Part shown: positions 6,974 through 13,215 of the stretch, piece after piece
Layout: every line of letters starts with the position of its first letter
How positions within the stretch are numbered: position 1 is the stretch's first letter
Origin: CAYOHP01 sp964403795 [NCBI: uncultured bacterium]
Lineage (GTDB): Bacteria; Muiribacteriota; UBA6191; CAZXTJ01
DNA length: 17,995 nt
NCBI GenBank assembly: GCA_964403795.1
Contig: CAYOHP010000132.1
Span: 1-17,995, forward strand
Direction: 5' to 3'
Made by a program: the position numbers and the translations under genes
Notes under the pieces: generated by a model
Database searches by the model: none
The model's input: the letters and a program-made list of their open reading frames with translations, nothing else
Told to the model about the DNA's origin: nothing

Positions 6974-7252
6974 TCAGCCGCCGCTCAGGGCCTGCATGAT
7001 GAAGACCTTGGACCCGGAGTCCACCGGGTCGGAGAGTTTCCATGGGTCGGTGATCCGACGCGACCCCACGAACACGTGGACGTGCTGCCGGAGCCGGGCC
7101 CGCTCGTCGCAGATGTAGAAGGCGATTCCCGGGGCCATTGCCTCCAGGGCCCGGACCACCCCGGCGACATCGCTGGCCTCGACCTCGACGTCCTTGCCCC
7201 GGAACTGGGGAAAGAGCTGGTGGAGATGATGGGTCAGCCGGACGAGCGCCAT
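6974..7252 (-). CDS. MoaD/ThiS-family ubiquitin-like protein ending in Gly-Gly
   Basis: This is a 92-residue beta-grasp protein. It starts MALVRLTHHLHQLFP, has the helix VAGVVRALEAMAPGI (29-43), the strand HVHVFVGSRRI (57-67) and ends VFIMQALSGG. The terminal Gly91-Gly92 is the hallmark of MoaD/ThiS-type proteins, which are adenylated by an E1-like enzyme and then carry sulfur as a thiocarboxylate or become conjugated to a target. No E1-like, rhodanese or molybdopterin gene is visible here. The neighbour is a BNR propeller gene 43 bases downstream. ATG 7252 is preferred over GTG 7261 because a TACGGT box ends 7 bases before it. It could instead serve general molybdopterin or thiamine sulfur transfer, but that is less likely given the context. 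Confidence 0.85.
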   Translation of the reverse strand: MALVRLTHHLHQLFPQFRGKDVEVEASDVAGVVRALEAMAPGIAFYICDERARLRQHVHVFVGSRRITDPWKLSDPVDSGSKVFIMQALSGG

Positions 7253-7259
7253 ATCGGCC

Positions 7260-7265
7260 ACCGTA
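7260..7265 (-). promoter_or_regulatory. Putative -10 box TACGGT of the moaD-like gene
   Basis: TACGGT on the minus strand ends 7 bases before ATG 7252, the same geometry as at the other putative leaderless starts here. GGTGG overlaps it and could act as a weak ribosome-binding site instead. Confidence 0.35.
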
Positions 7266-7338
7266 TCAGGAAAGCGTCCGGCTCCTCAGGCCGCGGAGAC
7301 CGAGGGGGACGGCGCCCCCCCCGCAGAGCCGGATCCGC

Positions 7339-9354
7339 CTACCCGCTCCGGAGGAAACGCCGGCGCAGCTCGGCCTCGTCGACCGTGAGCAGGATCGGCC
7401 GGCCATGCGGGCAGGTCAGCGGGTAGCGACACTCGGAGAGCCGCTCGAGCAGGGCCACGGCCTCGCCCGGGGTCATCGGCATGCCCGCCTTGATGGCGGC
7501 CTTGCAGCTCATGGTGTCGGCCATCGATTCGATCTCGTCCTCGATGGCGTCCTTGGCGAAGAGATCGAGGAACCCCCGCACCGTGTCCTTGAGCGCCTCC
7601 ATGGCCGGGATCTCCCGCGGGTACACCGGCACCGCCCTGAGCCAGGCGCGACCGTCCTCGACCCGGACCCCGAAGCCGTGTCGGCCGAGGAGGTCCAGGT
7701 TCTCCTCCAGGACCTCGACCTCGTCGCCGGCCAGTCCGAGATCGAGGGGAACCAGCAGGTTCTGGACGGTAGGCTCGCCCTGGGCCAGGGCCGCCGAGAA
7801 GAACTCGAAGAGCACCCGTTCGTGGGCCACGTGCTGGTCGACGTAGAAGACCTTCTCGTCGTCGGCGACGACCAGGAAGCTCCGGAAGACCTGCCCGAGG
7901 AAGCGCACCCCGCCCGGGAAGAGGCGACCCCGCACGACGGCTCCCGTGGCGGGTTGGGGGGCGGGTTGGCCACCTTCCCCTGCCGCCGCGCCGACGGCCA
8001 CGAGATCGGGGACCGCCCCCGAGGGCTGCCGGAAGGGCGTGGGGTCGAAGAGGCGGGCCACCGCGGCATTCACCCGGGGTCCGGGGGCGAGCTCGCGGGT
8101 CGGACGCGGGATCACCGCCGGAGCTCCCTGGGGGAGACGTCCCGGACCACCCCCGGGGCCGACGTCCCCGAAAGCTGCCCGCTCGAACCCCGCGGCCGGC
8201 GACCCGGACCGGCCGGTGCCGACCTCCGGCTCGACCTCGGTCAACGGCTGGCGCGGCAACTCCGTCACCCGGTCGGGCTCCGGCGCCGCCACCTCGGAGA
8301 GCGGACGGCCATGGGAAACGCTCCGTGGCGTCACCCGGGATTCGACGGCCTCCTTCACCTGGGCCGCCAGCCATTCCTGGAGCTTCTCGATCCCGGTGAA
8401 GCGGACCTCCTTCTTCTGGGGGTGGACGTTCACGTCCACGGCCCGCGGGTCGCACTCCAGGAACAGGAAGGCCACCGGCCAGCGCCGGCTCGGCAGCAGG
8501 TTCCGGTAGCCCTCGGAGATCGCCCGGCACAGCGCCGGCGAGACGAAGGGACGGGAGTTCACGAACAACCGGATGCCCCGGGAACTGGGCCGGGCCAGGG
8601 CCGGGGTCGAGACGCAGCCCGAGAGCGTGAAGGGCAGGGTGGGATGGGTGGCGGCCTCCAGCGGCACGAGTTCCCGGGCCTCGCCGGCGGCCAGCACCCG
8701 CTCCACCGCCGCGCCCAGGTCGAGGCCGCCGGGGCTCGCCAGCAGCGTCTCGGTCCCCTTGCGCAGGCGGATCGCCACGTCCCGCCGGGCCACCAGCACA
8801 TCCGAGACGACCTCCCGGATGGCCGCCATCTCGGCGCCCGGCGACCGCTGGAACTTGCGGCGGGCCGGGGTGTTGAAGAAGAGGTGGCGGACCTCGATGC
8901 GGGTCCCCACCGGTGCTGCCACCCGGGAGCTCGACTCGAGTCGACCTCCGGCCACCTCGAGTCGGGTGGCGGCTTCCAGCCGGGCGGGCCGGGTCACCAG
9001 CACCAGACGCGAGACCGCCGCGATCGAGGGGATGGCTTCGCCACGGAAGCCCATGGTGAGCGTCGAGTGCAGGTCCGAGGAACTCCGGAGCTTGCTGGTG
9101 GCGTGACGCTCCAGGCAGCGGAGCGCATTGGCCTCGTCCATCCCGCAACCGTCGTCCACGACCCGCACCAGCCGATGGCCCGCACCCTCGACGTCGATGT
9201 CGACGCGGGAGGCTCCCGCGTCGAGCGAGTTCTCGAGCAGCTCCTTGACCACGCTGCGGGGACCCTCGACCACCTCGCCGGCGGCGATCCGGTTCACCGT
9301 GTCCTCGTCGAGGACCCGGATCTCGGGGCTCTCGGGGATCTGCCGGGAGCTCAC
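7339..9354 (-). CDS. mutL: DNA mismatch repair protein MutL (endonuclease type)
   Basis: MutL couples MutS mismatch recognition to strand incision and excision. The 671-residue product has the GHKL ATPase motifs in order: E41-N42 in ELLENSLDAGAS, DDGCGM 67-72, ERHATSKL 82-89 and GFRGEA 102-107. The N-terminal half ends with VDVNVHPQKKEVRF. After a variable Pro/Gly-rich linker, the C-terminal domain shows DQHVAHERVLFE (506-517), the metal-binding DQHA(X)2E(X)4E motif with Val for Ala, then SCKAAIKAG (from 616) and CPHGRP (648-653). These motifs mark MutL with latent nicking activity, as in organisms without MutH. The GTG start at 9354 overlaps the tsaD TGA by four bases (GTGA), so translation is probably coupled. 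No mutS lies in the window. Confidence 0.96.
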   Translation of the reverse strand: MSSRQIPESPEIRVLDEDTVNRIAAGEVVEGPRSVVKELLENSLDAGASRVDIDVEGAGHRLVRVVDDGCGMDEANALRCLERHATSKLRSSSDLHSTLTMGFRGEAIPSIAAVSRLVLVTRPARLEAATRLEVAGGRLESSSRVAAPVGTRIEVRHLFFNTPARRKFQRSPGAEMAAIREVVSDVLVARRDVAIRLRKGTETLLASPGGLDLGAAVERVLAAGEARELVPLEAATHPTLPFTLSGCVSTPALARPSSRGIRLFVNSRPFVSPALCRAISEGYRNLLPSRRWPVAFLFLECDPRAVDVNVHPQKKEVRFTGIEKLQEWLAAQVKEAVESRVTPRSVSHGRPLSEVAAPEPDRVTELPRQPLTEVEPEVGTGRSGSPAAGFERAAFGDVGPGGGPGRLPQGAPAVIPRPTRELAPGPRVNAAVARLFDPTPFRQPSGAVPDLVAVGAAAGEGGQPAPQPATGAVVRGRLFPGGVRFLGQVFRSFLVVADDEKVFYVDQHVAHERVLFEFFSAALAQGEPTVQNLLVPLDLGLAGDEVEVLEENLDLLGRHGFGVRVEDGRAWLRAVPVYPREIPAMEALKDTVRGFLDLFAKDAIEDEIESMADTMSCKAAIKAGMPMTPGEAVALLERLSECRYPLTCPHGRPILLTVDEAELRRRFLRSG

Positions 9355-10391
9355 GTCGACGCCCCCGTCCCCGTGCCCGTGCCCGGCAGGCGGAACCCGA
9401 GTCCCGGCTCCGCCGAGGCCGACAGCCCATGGGCGGCACCGGTGCGGGCGTACTCCCAGGCGCCAAGCCCCGCGATCATGGCGGCGTTGTCGGTGCAGAG
9501 CCGGGGCGGGGTGGCGAAGAACGGGACTCCCCTCGCCCGGCAGGTGTCCGCCAGCCGGCTCCGCAGGACCCGGTTGGCGGCCACGCCCCCGGCGACCGTT
9601 ACCGCCCGAGGGCTCCTGCCCTCACCGGCGAGGTAGTCCAACCCACCCTCGACCCGGTGGACGAGCTCGTCGGCGATGGCGCCCTCGAAGGCGGCGCAGA
9701 AATCGGCGTCCGAGAGCGTGCCTTCCTCCCGCAGCCGCACCGCCGCAGTCTTCAGGCCCGAGAAGCTGAAGTCGAGCGGGGCCCCCTTCACCCGCGACCG
9801 GGAGAAGCGGTGCGAGGTCGGGTCGCCGCCCATCGCACGCTTGGACACCGCCGGTCCCCCGGGGGCCTCGAAGCCCGCCACCCGCGCCACCTTGTCGAAG
9901 CACTCCCCGGCAGCGTCGTCCCGGGTCCGCCCGAGCTCCTCGATCCCGCCGTCTTCTCCGACCAGCACCAGCGAGGTATGCCCCCCGCTCACCAGGAGCC
10001 CGAGGTACGGCGGCTCCAGGGTCGGCTCCGCCATGCGGGTGGCGTGGAGGTGGGCCCGCAGGTGGTTGACCGCGACCAGCGGCTTCCCGAGACCGACAGC
10101 CAGACCCTTGGCCTCCGCCAGGCCGACCAGCAGGGCGATCTGCAGGCCGGGGCCGCTGGTCACCGCGATCAGGTCGACCTCCGCGAGCCGACGTCCGGCC
10201 TCCGTCAGGGCCGCGTCCAGGACCGTGGGGAGGTTCTCGAGATGGGCCCGGGCCGCGAGCTCCGGGACCACTCCGCCATAGGGGGCGTGGACCGCATGCT
10301 GGCTCGAGACGATGCTCGAGAGCACCCGACCGTCCTCGACCAGGGCGACCGCGGTGTCGTCGCAGGAGGTCTCGATCCCGAGGGTGAGCAT
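9351..10391 (-). CDS. tsaD: tRNA N6-threonylcarbamoyladenosine transferase TsaD
   Basis: TsaD, with TsaB and TsaE, transfers the threonylcarbamoyl group from TC-AMP to A37 of tRNAs that read ANN codons (t6A37). The 346-residue product begins MLTLGIETSCDDTAVAL, the conserved ASKHA-fold start. QHAVHAPYGGVVPELAARAH follows near 31-50. The metal-binding pair is H110 and H114 (NHLRAH), with SGGHTS at 135-140, ECFDKVAR and FSFSGLKTA in the middle, and AGGVAANRVLR plus TDNAAMIAGLG near the C-terminus. Length is normal for the family. The tail is a Gly/Thr repeat (GTGTGTG). It lies 63 bases after the kinase gene and overlaps mutL by four bases. No tsaB or tsaE is present in the window. Confidence 0.97.
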   Translation of the reverse strand: MLTLGIETSCDDTAVALVEDGRVLSSIVSSQHAVHAPYGGVVPELAARAHLENLPTVLDAALTEAGRRLAEVDLIAVTSGPGLQIALLVGLAEAKGLAVGLGKPLVAVNHLRAHLHATRMAEPTLEPPYLGLLVSGGHTSLVLVGEDGGIEELGRTRDDAAGECFDKVARVAGFEAPGGPAVSKRAMGGDPTSHRFSRSRVKGAPLDFSFSGLKTAAVRLREEGTLSDADFCAAFEGAIADELVHRVEGGLDYLAGEGRSPRAVTVAGGVAANRVLRSRLADTCRARGVPFFATPPRLCTDNAAMIAGLGAWEYARTGAAHGLSASAEPGLGFRLPGTGTGTGAST

Positions 10392-10411
10392 GCTGGTGGA
10401 AGGCTCCCAGG

Positions 10412-10429
10412 CCGGTCCCCCGGGGCCGG
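10412..10429. repeat. GC-rich imperfect hairpin between kinase gene and tsaD
   Basis: CCGGTCCCCC is followed directly by GGGGCCGG, giving a near-perfect stem with one bulge. It lies just 5' of tsaD on the minus strand. It has no T-run, so I do not call it a terminator. It may shape the tsaD leader. Confidence 0.3.
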
Positions 10430-10454
10430 TGTGGCCCTGGAGGGTTCCCTGATC

Positions 10455-11249
10455 CTACCCCGAGAACACGGCCTCGACCGCCGCCAGGCTGGCCGGGCGG
10501 GAAGCCGCATCGACGGTCAGCACGCGCTCGATCAGGCGGCGGACCGGGGAATCGGGACCGGCCTTCTCGAAGCGGGGATCGGGCCGCTTCCCGCTGGAGG
10601 CCACCAGCATGATCTCGTGGGGAGCGAAGGGAGGCCGACCCTCGACCAGGAAGTACAGGGTGGCGCCCCAGGAGTACCAGTCGGAAGCCCGGGTGGCGGG
10701 CTCGCCCTGGGCCAGCTCGGGGGCCATGAAGGGAATGCTCCCGATCACCCCCCCGGTCTGGGTGAGGCGCGACAGCTGGGCATCGAACACCAGGCCGAAG
10801 TCCATGAGCACGGCCCGCCCCCGATTGGTGAGGAACACGTTCGAGGGCTTCACGTCCCGGTGGAGGATCCCCTGTCCATGCACCGCCTCGAGGCCCCGGG
10901 CCACCTGGAGCATCACCGCCAGCGGGTTCTCGAGGGGCGGCGCCCGGTCGAGCGAGAATCCGCGCAGGAGCTCTGCCACCAGATAGGGACCGCTCGAGGT
11001 GTTGCCGTGTCCGAAGACCCGGAGCACGTTGGGGTGGCGGAGCTTCAGGAGGGCCTCGGCCTCGCGCTCGAGCCGACGGGCGTCGTCCTCGCTCCCGCAG
11101 GGCTGCATGGTCTTCACCGCCACCAGTTTCTGGCTGCGGGTTTCCCGAGCCATGAAGACCATGCCCATGGCTCCGGCCCCCAGCAGCCGCGTGGGGTCGA
11201 AGTACTTGCGGAGTTCGGCGGGGAAGAGCGCCAGTTGCGCCTTGCTCAT
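10455..11249 (-). CDS. Hanks-type serine/threonine protein kinase
   Basis: This 264-residue protein is essentially a bare kinase domain and all catalytic elements are present. The glycine loop is GAGAMG (24-29), the ATP-anchoring lysine is K46 in VAVKTM, the catalytic loop is HRDVKPSN (130-137), the metal site is DFG 150-152, then APE 176-178, D190 in the F-helix and R251. It should be an active cytoplasmic kinase. There is no transmembrane helix and no sensor or PASTA domain, so its input must come from another protein. ATG 11249 was chosen because the family start fits and a TACCCT box ends 7 bases upstream. The GTG at 11282 would add an unconserved leader. It is divergent from a degenerate kinase gene at 11309, which suggests a functional pair. 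Confidence 0.93.
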   Translation of the reverse strand: MSKAQLALFPAELRKYFDPTRLLGAGAMGMVFMARETRSQKLVAVKTMQPCGSEDDARRLEREAEALLKLRHPNVLRVFGHGNTSSGPYLVAELLRGFSLDRAPPLENPLAVMLQVARGLEAVHGQGILHRDVKPSNVFLTNRGRAVLMDFGLVFDAQLSRLTQTGGVIGSIPFMAPELAQGEPATRASDWYSWGATLYFLVEGRPPFAPHEIMLVASSGKRPDPRFEKAGPDSPVRRLIERVLTVDAASRPASLAAVEAVFSG

Positions 11250-11256
11250 CGGGCCG

Positions 11257-11262
11257 AGGGTA
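11257..11262 (-). promoter_or_regulatory. Putative -10 box TACCCT of the kinase gene
   Basis: TACCCT on the minus strand is separated from ATG 11249 by 7 bases, with TG two bases upstream. No Shine-Dalgarno precedes the ATG, so a leaderless transcript is plausible. No clear -35 is seen. Confidence 0.4.
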
Positions 11263-11279
11263 CACCCGGGCCGCCGGAG

Positions 11280-11295
11280 CACCGGAACCCCGGTG
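11280..11295. promoter_or_regulatory. Dyad between divergent kinase genes, possible operator
   Basis: CACCGG and CCGGTG are exact inverted arms separated by AACC. The dyad touches the -10 box of the plus-strand gene (gap of one base) and lies upstream of the minus-strand -10 box, a typical place for a regulator shared by a divergent pair. No regulator gene is visible. Confidence 0.35.
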
Positions 11296-11296
11296 T

Positions 11297-11302
11297 TACG
11301 CT
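11297..11302 (+). promoter_or_regulatory. Putative -10 box TACGCT of the degenerate kinase gene
   Basis: TACGCT ends 6 bases before GTG 11309, with TG just upstream. No Shine-Dalgarno is present. It is a candidate leaderless promoter. Confidence 0.4.
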
Positions 11303-11308
11303 CGTGCC

Positions 11309-12382
11309 GTGGTCGCCCCCCCGCTCTTCTCCGAGATCGGCGCCGACGCCGCGATCGTGGCCGCCATGGCCCGGGAGGCCGAACACCAGGGCCTGGCCCC
11401 GGGGCGTCTCCTCGCCTGGGGGGGCTACTCGGCGGTGTTCCAGGCCGAGCCGGAAGACCTCGGTCCCTGCGTGCTGAAGGTCCCTTGGCCGCCGCGCTAC
11501 CAGGTGGGGGACATCCCCATCACCATGCCTCCTGCGGCCGGCCCCAACCGTCTCCGCCGGGACGAGCCCACCGGTCATGTGCGTCTGGACCGTCCCGCGA
11601 ACTTCGACGACGCGGCCATGCTGCTCCGGGAGTCGCTTGCGCAGCAGCAAGGGCGCAAGGCCGGTCGCCCGCTCGCCCGCCTGCTCCGGAGTCTGTCGCT
11701 GGCCCGGGTCCCGGTCGGGCTGTATGAACGCTTGCAGGGACCGTCCCTGGAGGAGCTCGTCTACCGAGATCCGGAACGGGCTCGTTCGCTCCTGGCACCG
11801 CTCGCCCGGGCGCTCCTGGAACTGCACCGTGTCTTCGGTCCCCACGGGGATCTGAAGCCGAGCCATGTGTTCGCGGAGGGCGAGGCGGTGGTCCTGATCG
11901 ATCCGGTGGTGAGTCCCGGCTGGCTCGGGTCGCTGGGCTACGCCCTCCCCATCGAGACCCCGCCCGAGGCTCCCCCCGAGCTCTCGGCCGAGGCCGGCAG
12001 GGCCCGGGACGTGGCGGCCTGGTGCTCGGTGGCGGTGCGCACCTGGCAGCGGAGCTTCGGGTGGGAGGAGTCGCAGCTCCTGCGCCTGGCGGCTCGCTCG
12101 CCGCCCCCGATTCCTCCGCCGGCTCCCAACCCCTTCGGGACGACGCCGGCGGATCTCGCCGGTGCGGTGGAACTGGCGACCGCCGGACTGCCGGTCCCGC
12201 TGGGGGGAGCCATCCGGCTGGCAGCGCTCCATGCCCTCGAGCTCGCCCGGGGAGTGCGTCCGCTCGAGCCCGGCTGGGCCAGCGGGACCCTCGAGGAGCT
12301 GGCGATCCGGGCCGCCGCCCCCGGGCCCATGCCGAGCGAGTACCCGACGCAGCCCCCGAGGAGGCCGGGCGAGGATTCGTAG
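11309..12382 (+). CDS. Degenerate protein kinase-like protein (probable pseudokinase)
   Basis: This 357-residue protein has a recognisable but altered kinase fold. A weak glycine loop WGGYSAVF is at 37-44, the candidate ATP lysine is K57 (VLKVPW), and E108 may be the C-helix Glu. The catalytic loop reads HGDLKPSH (179-186), keeping H-x-D and Lys but with His in place of the metal-binding Asn. The DFG motif is replaced by IDP at 197-199. Past about 260 a Pro-rich linker leads to a helical tail. The HGD/IDP pattern recalls phosphotransferases of the APH/ABC1 kind, so weak or non-protein kinase activity cannot be excluded. The start is GTG, preceded by a TACGCT box and no Shine-Dalgarno. It is divergent from an intact kinase gene 59 bases away and may be its partner or substrate. 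Confidence 0.75.
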   Translation: MVAPPLFSEIGADAAIVAAMAREAEHQGLAPGRLLAWGGYSAVFQAEPEDLGPCVLKVPWPPRYQVGDIPITMPPAAGPNRLRRDEPTGHVRLDRPANFDDAAMLLRESLAQQQGRKAGRPLARLLRSLSLARVPVGLYERLQGPSLEELVYRDPERARSLLAPLARALLELHRVFGPHGDLKPSHVFAEGEAVVLIDPVVSPGWLGSLGYALPIETPPEAPPELSAEAGRARDVAAWCSVAVRTWQRSFGWEESQLLRLAARSPPPIPPPAPNPFGTTPADLAGAVELATAGLPVPLGGAIRLAALHALELARGVRPLEPGWASGTLEELAIRAAAPGPMPSEYPTQPPRRPGEDS

Positions 12383-12397
12383 CCAGGGATCCGGGCC

Positions 12398-13018
12398 TCA
12401 GGCGTCCCTCCGGGGTACCGGGCGCTCGACCTGGTAGGCGTGCGGGGAACCGCAGCCCTGGCCGGCGCAGGGATCGATCGGCGTGGGCAGACCGAGCGTC
12501 ACGCCCAGGGCGCCATCGCCAGGATCCGTCTGGCCATTGCGGTTGGTGTACAAGCAAGCTCCATAGGGATCATCCAGACAGGGATCCGACTTCCGGGCCT
12601 GGGCCGCCTTCTCGGCGGCAGCCTTGTCCGCCTTGGCCTTCCTCTCCGCCTCCGCCTTCCTCTTGGCCTCCTCGGCAGACTTGGCGGCGGCTTGCTTCCT
12701 GGCTGCTTGTTCGGCCGCTGCCTTTGCCAGCGCCTCCTTTTGGGCCGCCGTCAAGGCATTCGGATCCGAGGTGCCCTGCTTCGTCGAATCCTGGCTCACG
12801 GTCCCCTGGTTGGAACTCTGGGGATTGCTCCACCCGCCCCCCGCCGCCGAGGCCGCGGTCCCCATCGACCCGAGCGCCCCGAAGAGCTGGGCCAGCCCCC
12901 CCAGGAACCCGGTGAGCGGTGCCAGCAGCGCACACCCCGAGACCGTGGGGACCTGGAGCATCAGCACCAGCCCCAGCACCCGCTTGGCCACCGCACCCCG
13001 CCGCTTCGAGTTCGCCAT
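12398..13018 (-). CDS. Putative lipoprotein with Ala/Lys-rich coiled coil
   Basis: This is a 206-residue protein. A basic N-terminus (MANSKRRGAVAKR), a hydrophobic stretch and the lipobox VSGC predict lipidation at C29 after signal peptidase II. Residues 31-60 are hydrophobic and Gly-rich. Residues 89-144 form a long Ala/Lys/Glu/Gln helix of TolA-like composition. A C-terminal segment has four Cys (147, 155, 184, 189) in CLDDPYGAC and CAGQGC, possibly two disulfides in the periplasm. I do not recognise the family. GGAGG eight bases before ATG 13018 supports the start. It converges on the degenerate kinase gene (15-base gap) and diverges from ileS. Confidence 0.75.
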   Translation of the reverse strand: MANSKRRGAVAKRVLGLVLMLQVPTVSGCALLAPLTGFLGGLAQLFGALGSMGTAASAAGGGWSNPQSSNQGTVSQDSTKQGTSDPNALTAAQKEALAKAAAEQAARKQAAAKSAEEAKRKAEAERKAKADKAAAEKAAQARKSDPCLDDPYGACLYTNRNGQTDPGDGALGVTLGLPTPIDPCAGQGCGSPHAYQVERPVPRRDA

Positions 13019-13118
13019 CGCCCGACCTCCGTCCTCGCCGGGCCGTCTCTCGCAGACTCCGTGCCATGGCGGAACTCCCTACCTGGAGGCCCTCCTCCCC
13101 GCTCCGGCGCCTCCACCC

Positions 13119-13144
13119 GGTCAGGCAGACCGGTCAGGCGGACC
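13119..13144. repeat. Tandem 13-bp repeat in the lipoprotein-ileS intergenic region
   Basis: GGTCAGGCAGACC is followed immediately by GGTCAGGCGGACC (one mismatch). Each unit has GGTC/GACC inverted ends, so each could bind a dimer. It lies 44 bases upstream of the putative ileS -10, in a region serving two divergent genes. Confidence 0.45.
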
Positions 13145-13187
13145 GGCTCGCGCCCTGGCCGCCTTCCCCACCCAGAGCCCGATTCGG

Positions 13188-13193
13188 TAGGGT
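13188..13193 (+). promoter_or_regulatory. ileS: Putative -10 box TAGGGT of ileS
   Basis: TAGGGT lies 22 bases before ATG 13216. Unlike the leaderless candidates, this leaves room for the Shine-Dalgarno that follows. There is no obvious -35 and no T-box leader, since the gap is too short. Confidence 0.3.
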
Positions 13194-13199
13194 GAAGGC

Positions 13200-13205
13200 A
13201 GGAGG
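13200..13205 (+). promoter_or_regulatory. ileS: Ribosome-binding site of ileS
   Basis: A perfect AGGAGG lies 10 bases before ATG 13216 and fixes the start of ileS. Confidence 0.75.
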
Positions 13206-13215
13206 AACCTAGAAC

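Noticed and set aside
7138-9636. 832-codon plus-strand frame opposite mutL
   Set aside because: It mirrors mutL, whose catalytic motifs are intact on the minus strand. The product is low-complexity.
10412-10429. GC hairpin as an intrinsic terminator of the kinase gene
   Set aside because: No T-run follows on the minus strand and the stem has a bulge, so it is listed only as a hairpin.
9429-11477. 682-codon plus-strand frame opposite tsaD and the kinase gene
   Set aside because: It is the antisense shadow of two clearly recognised genes.
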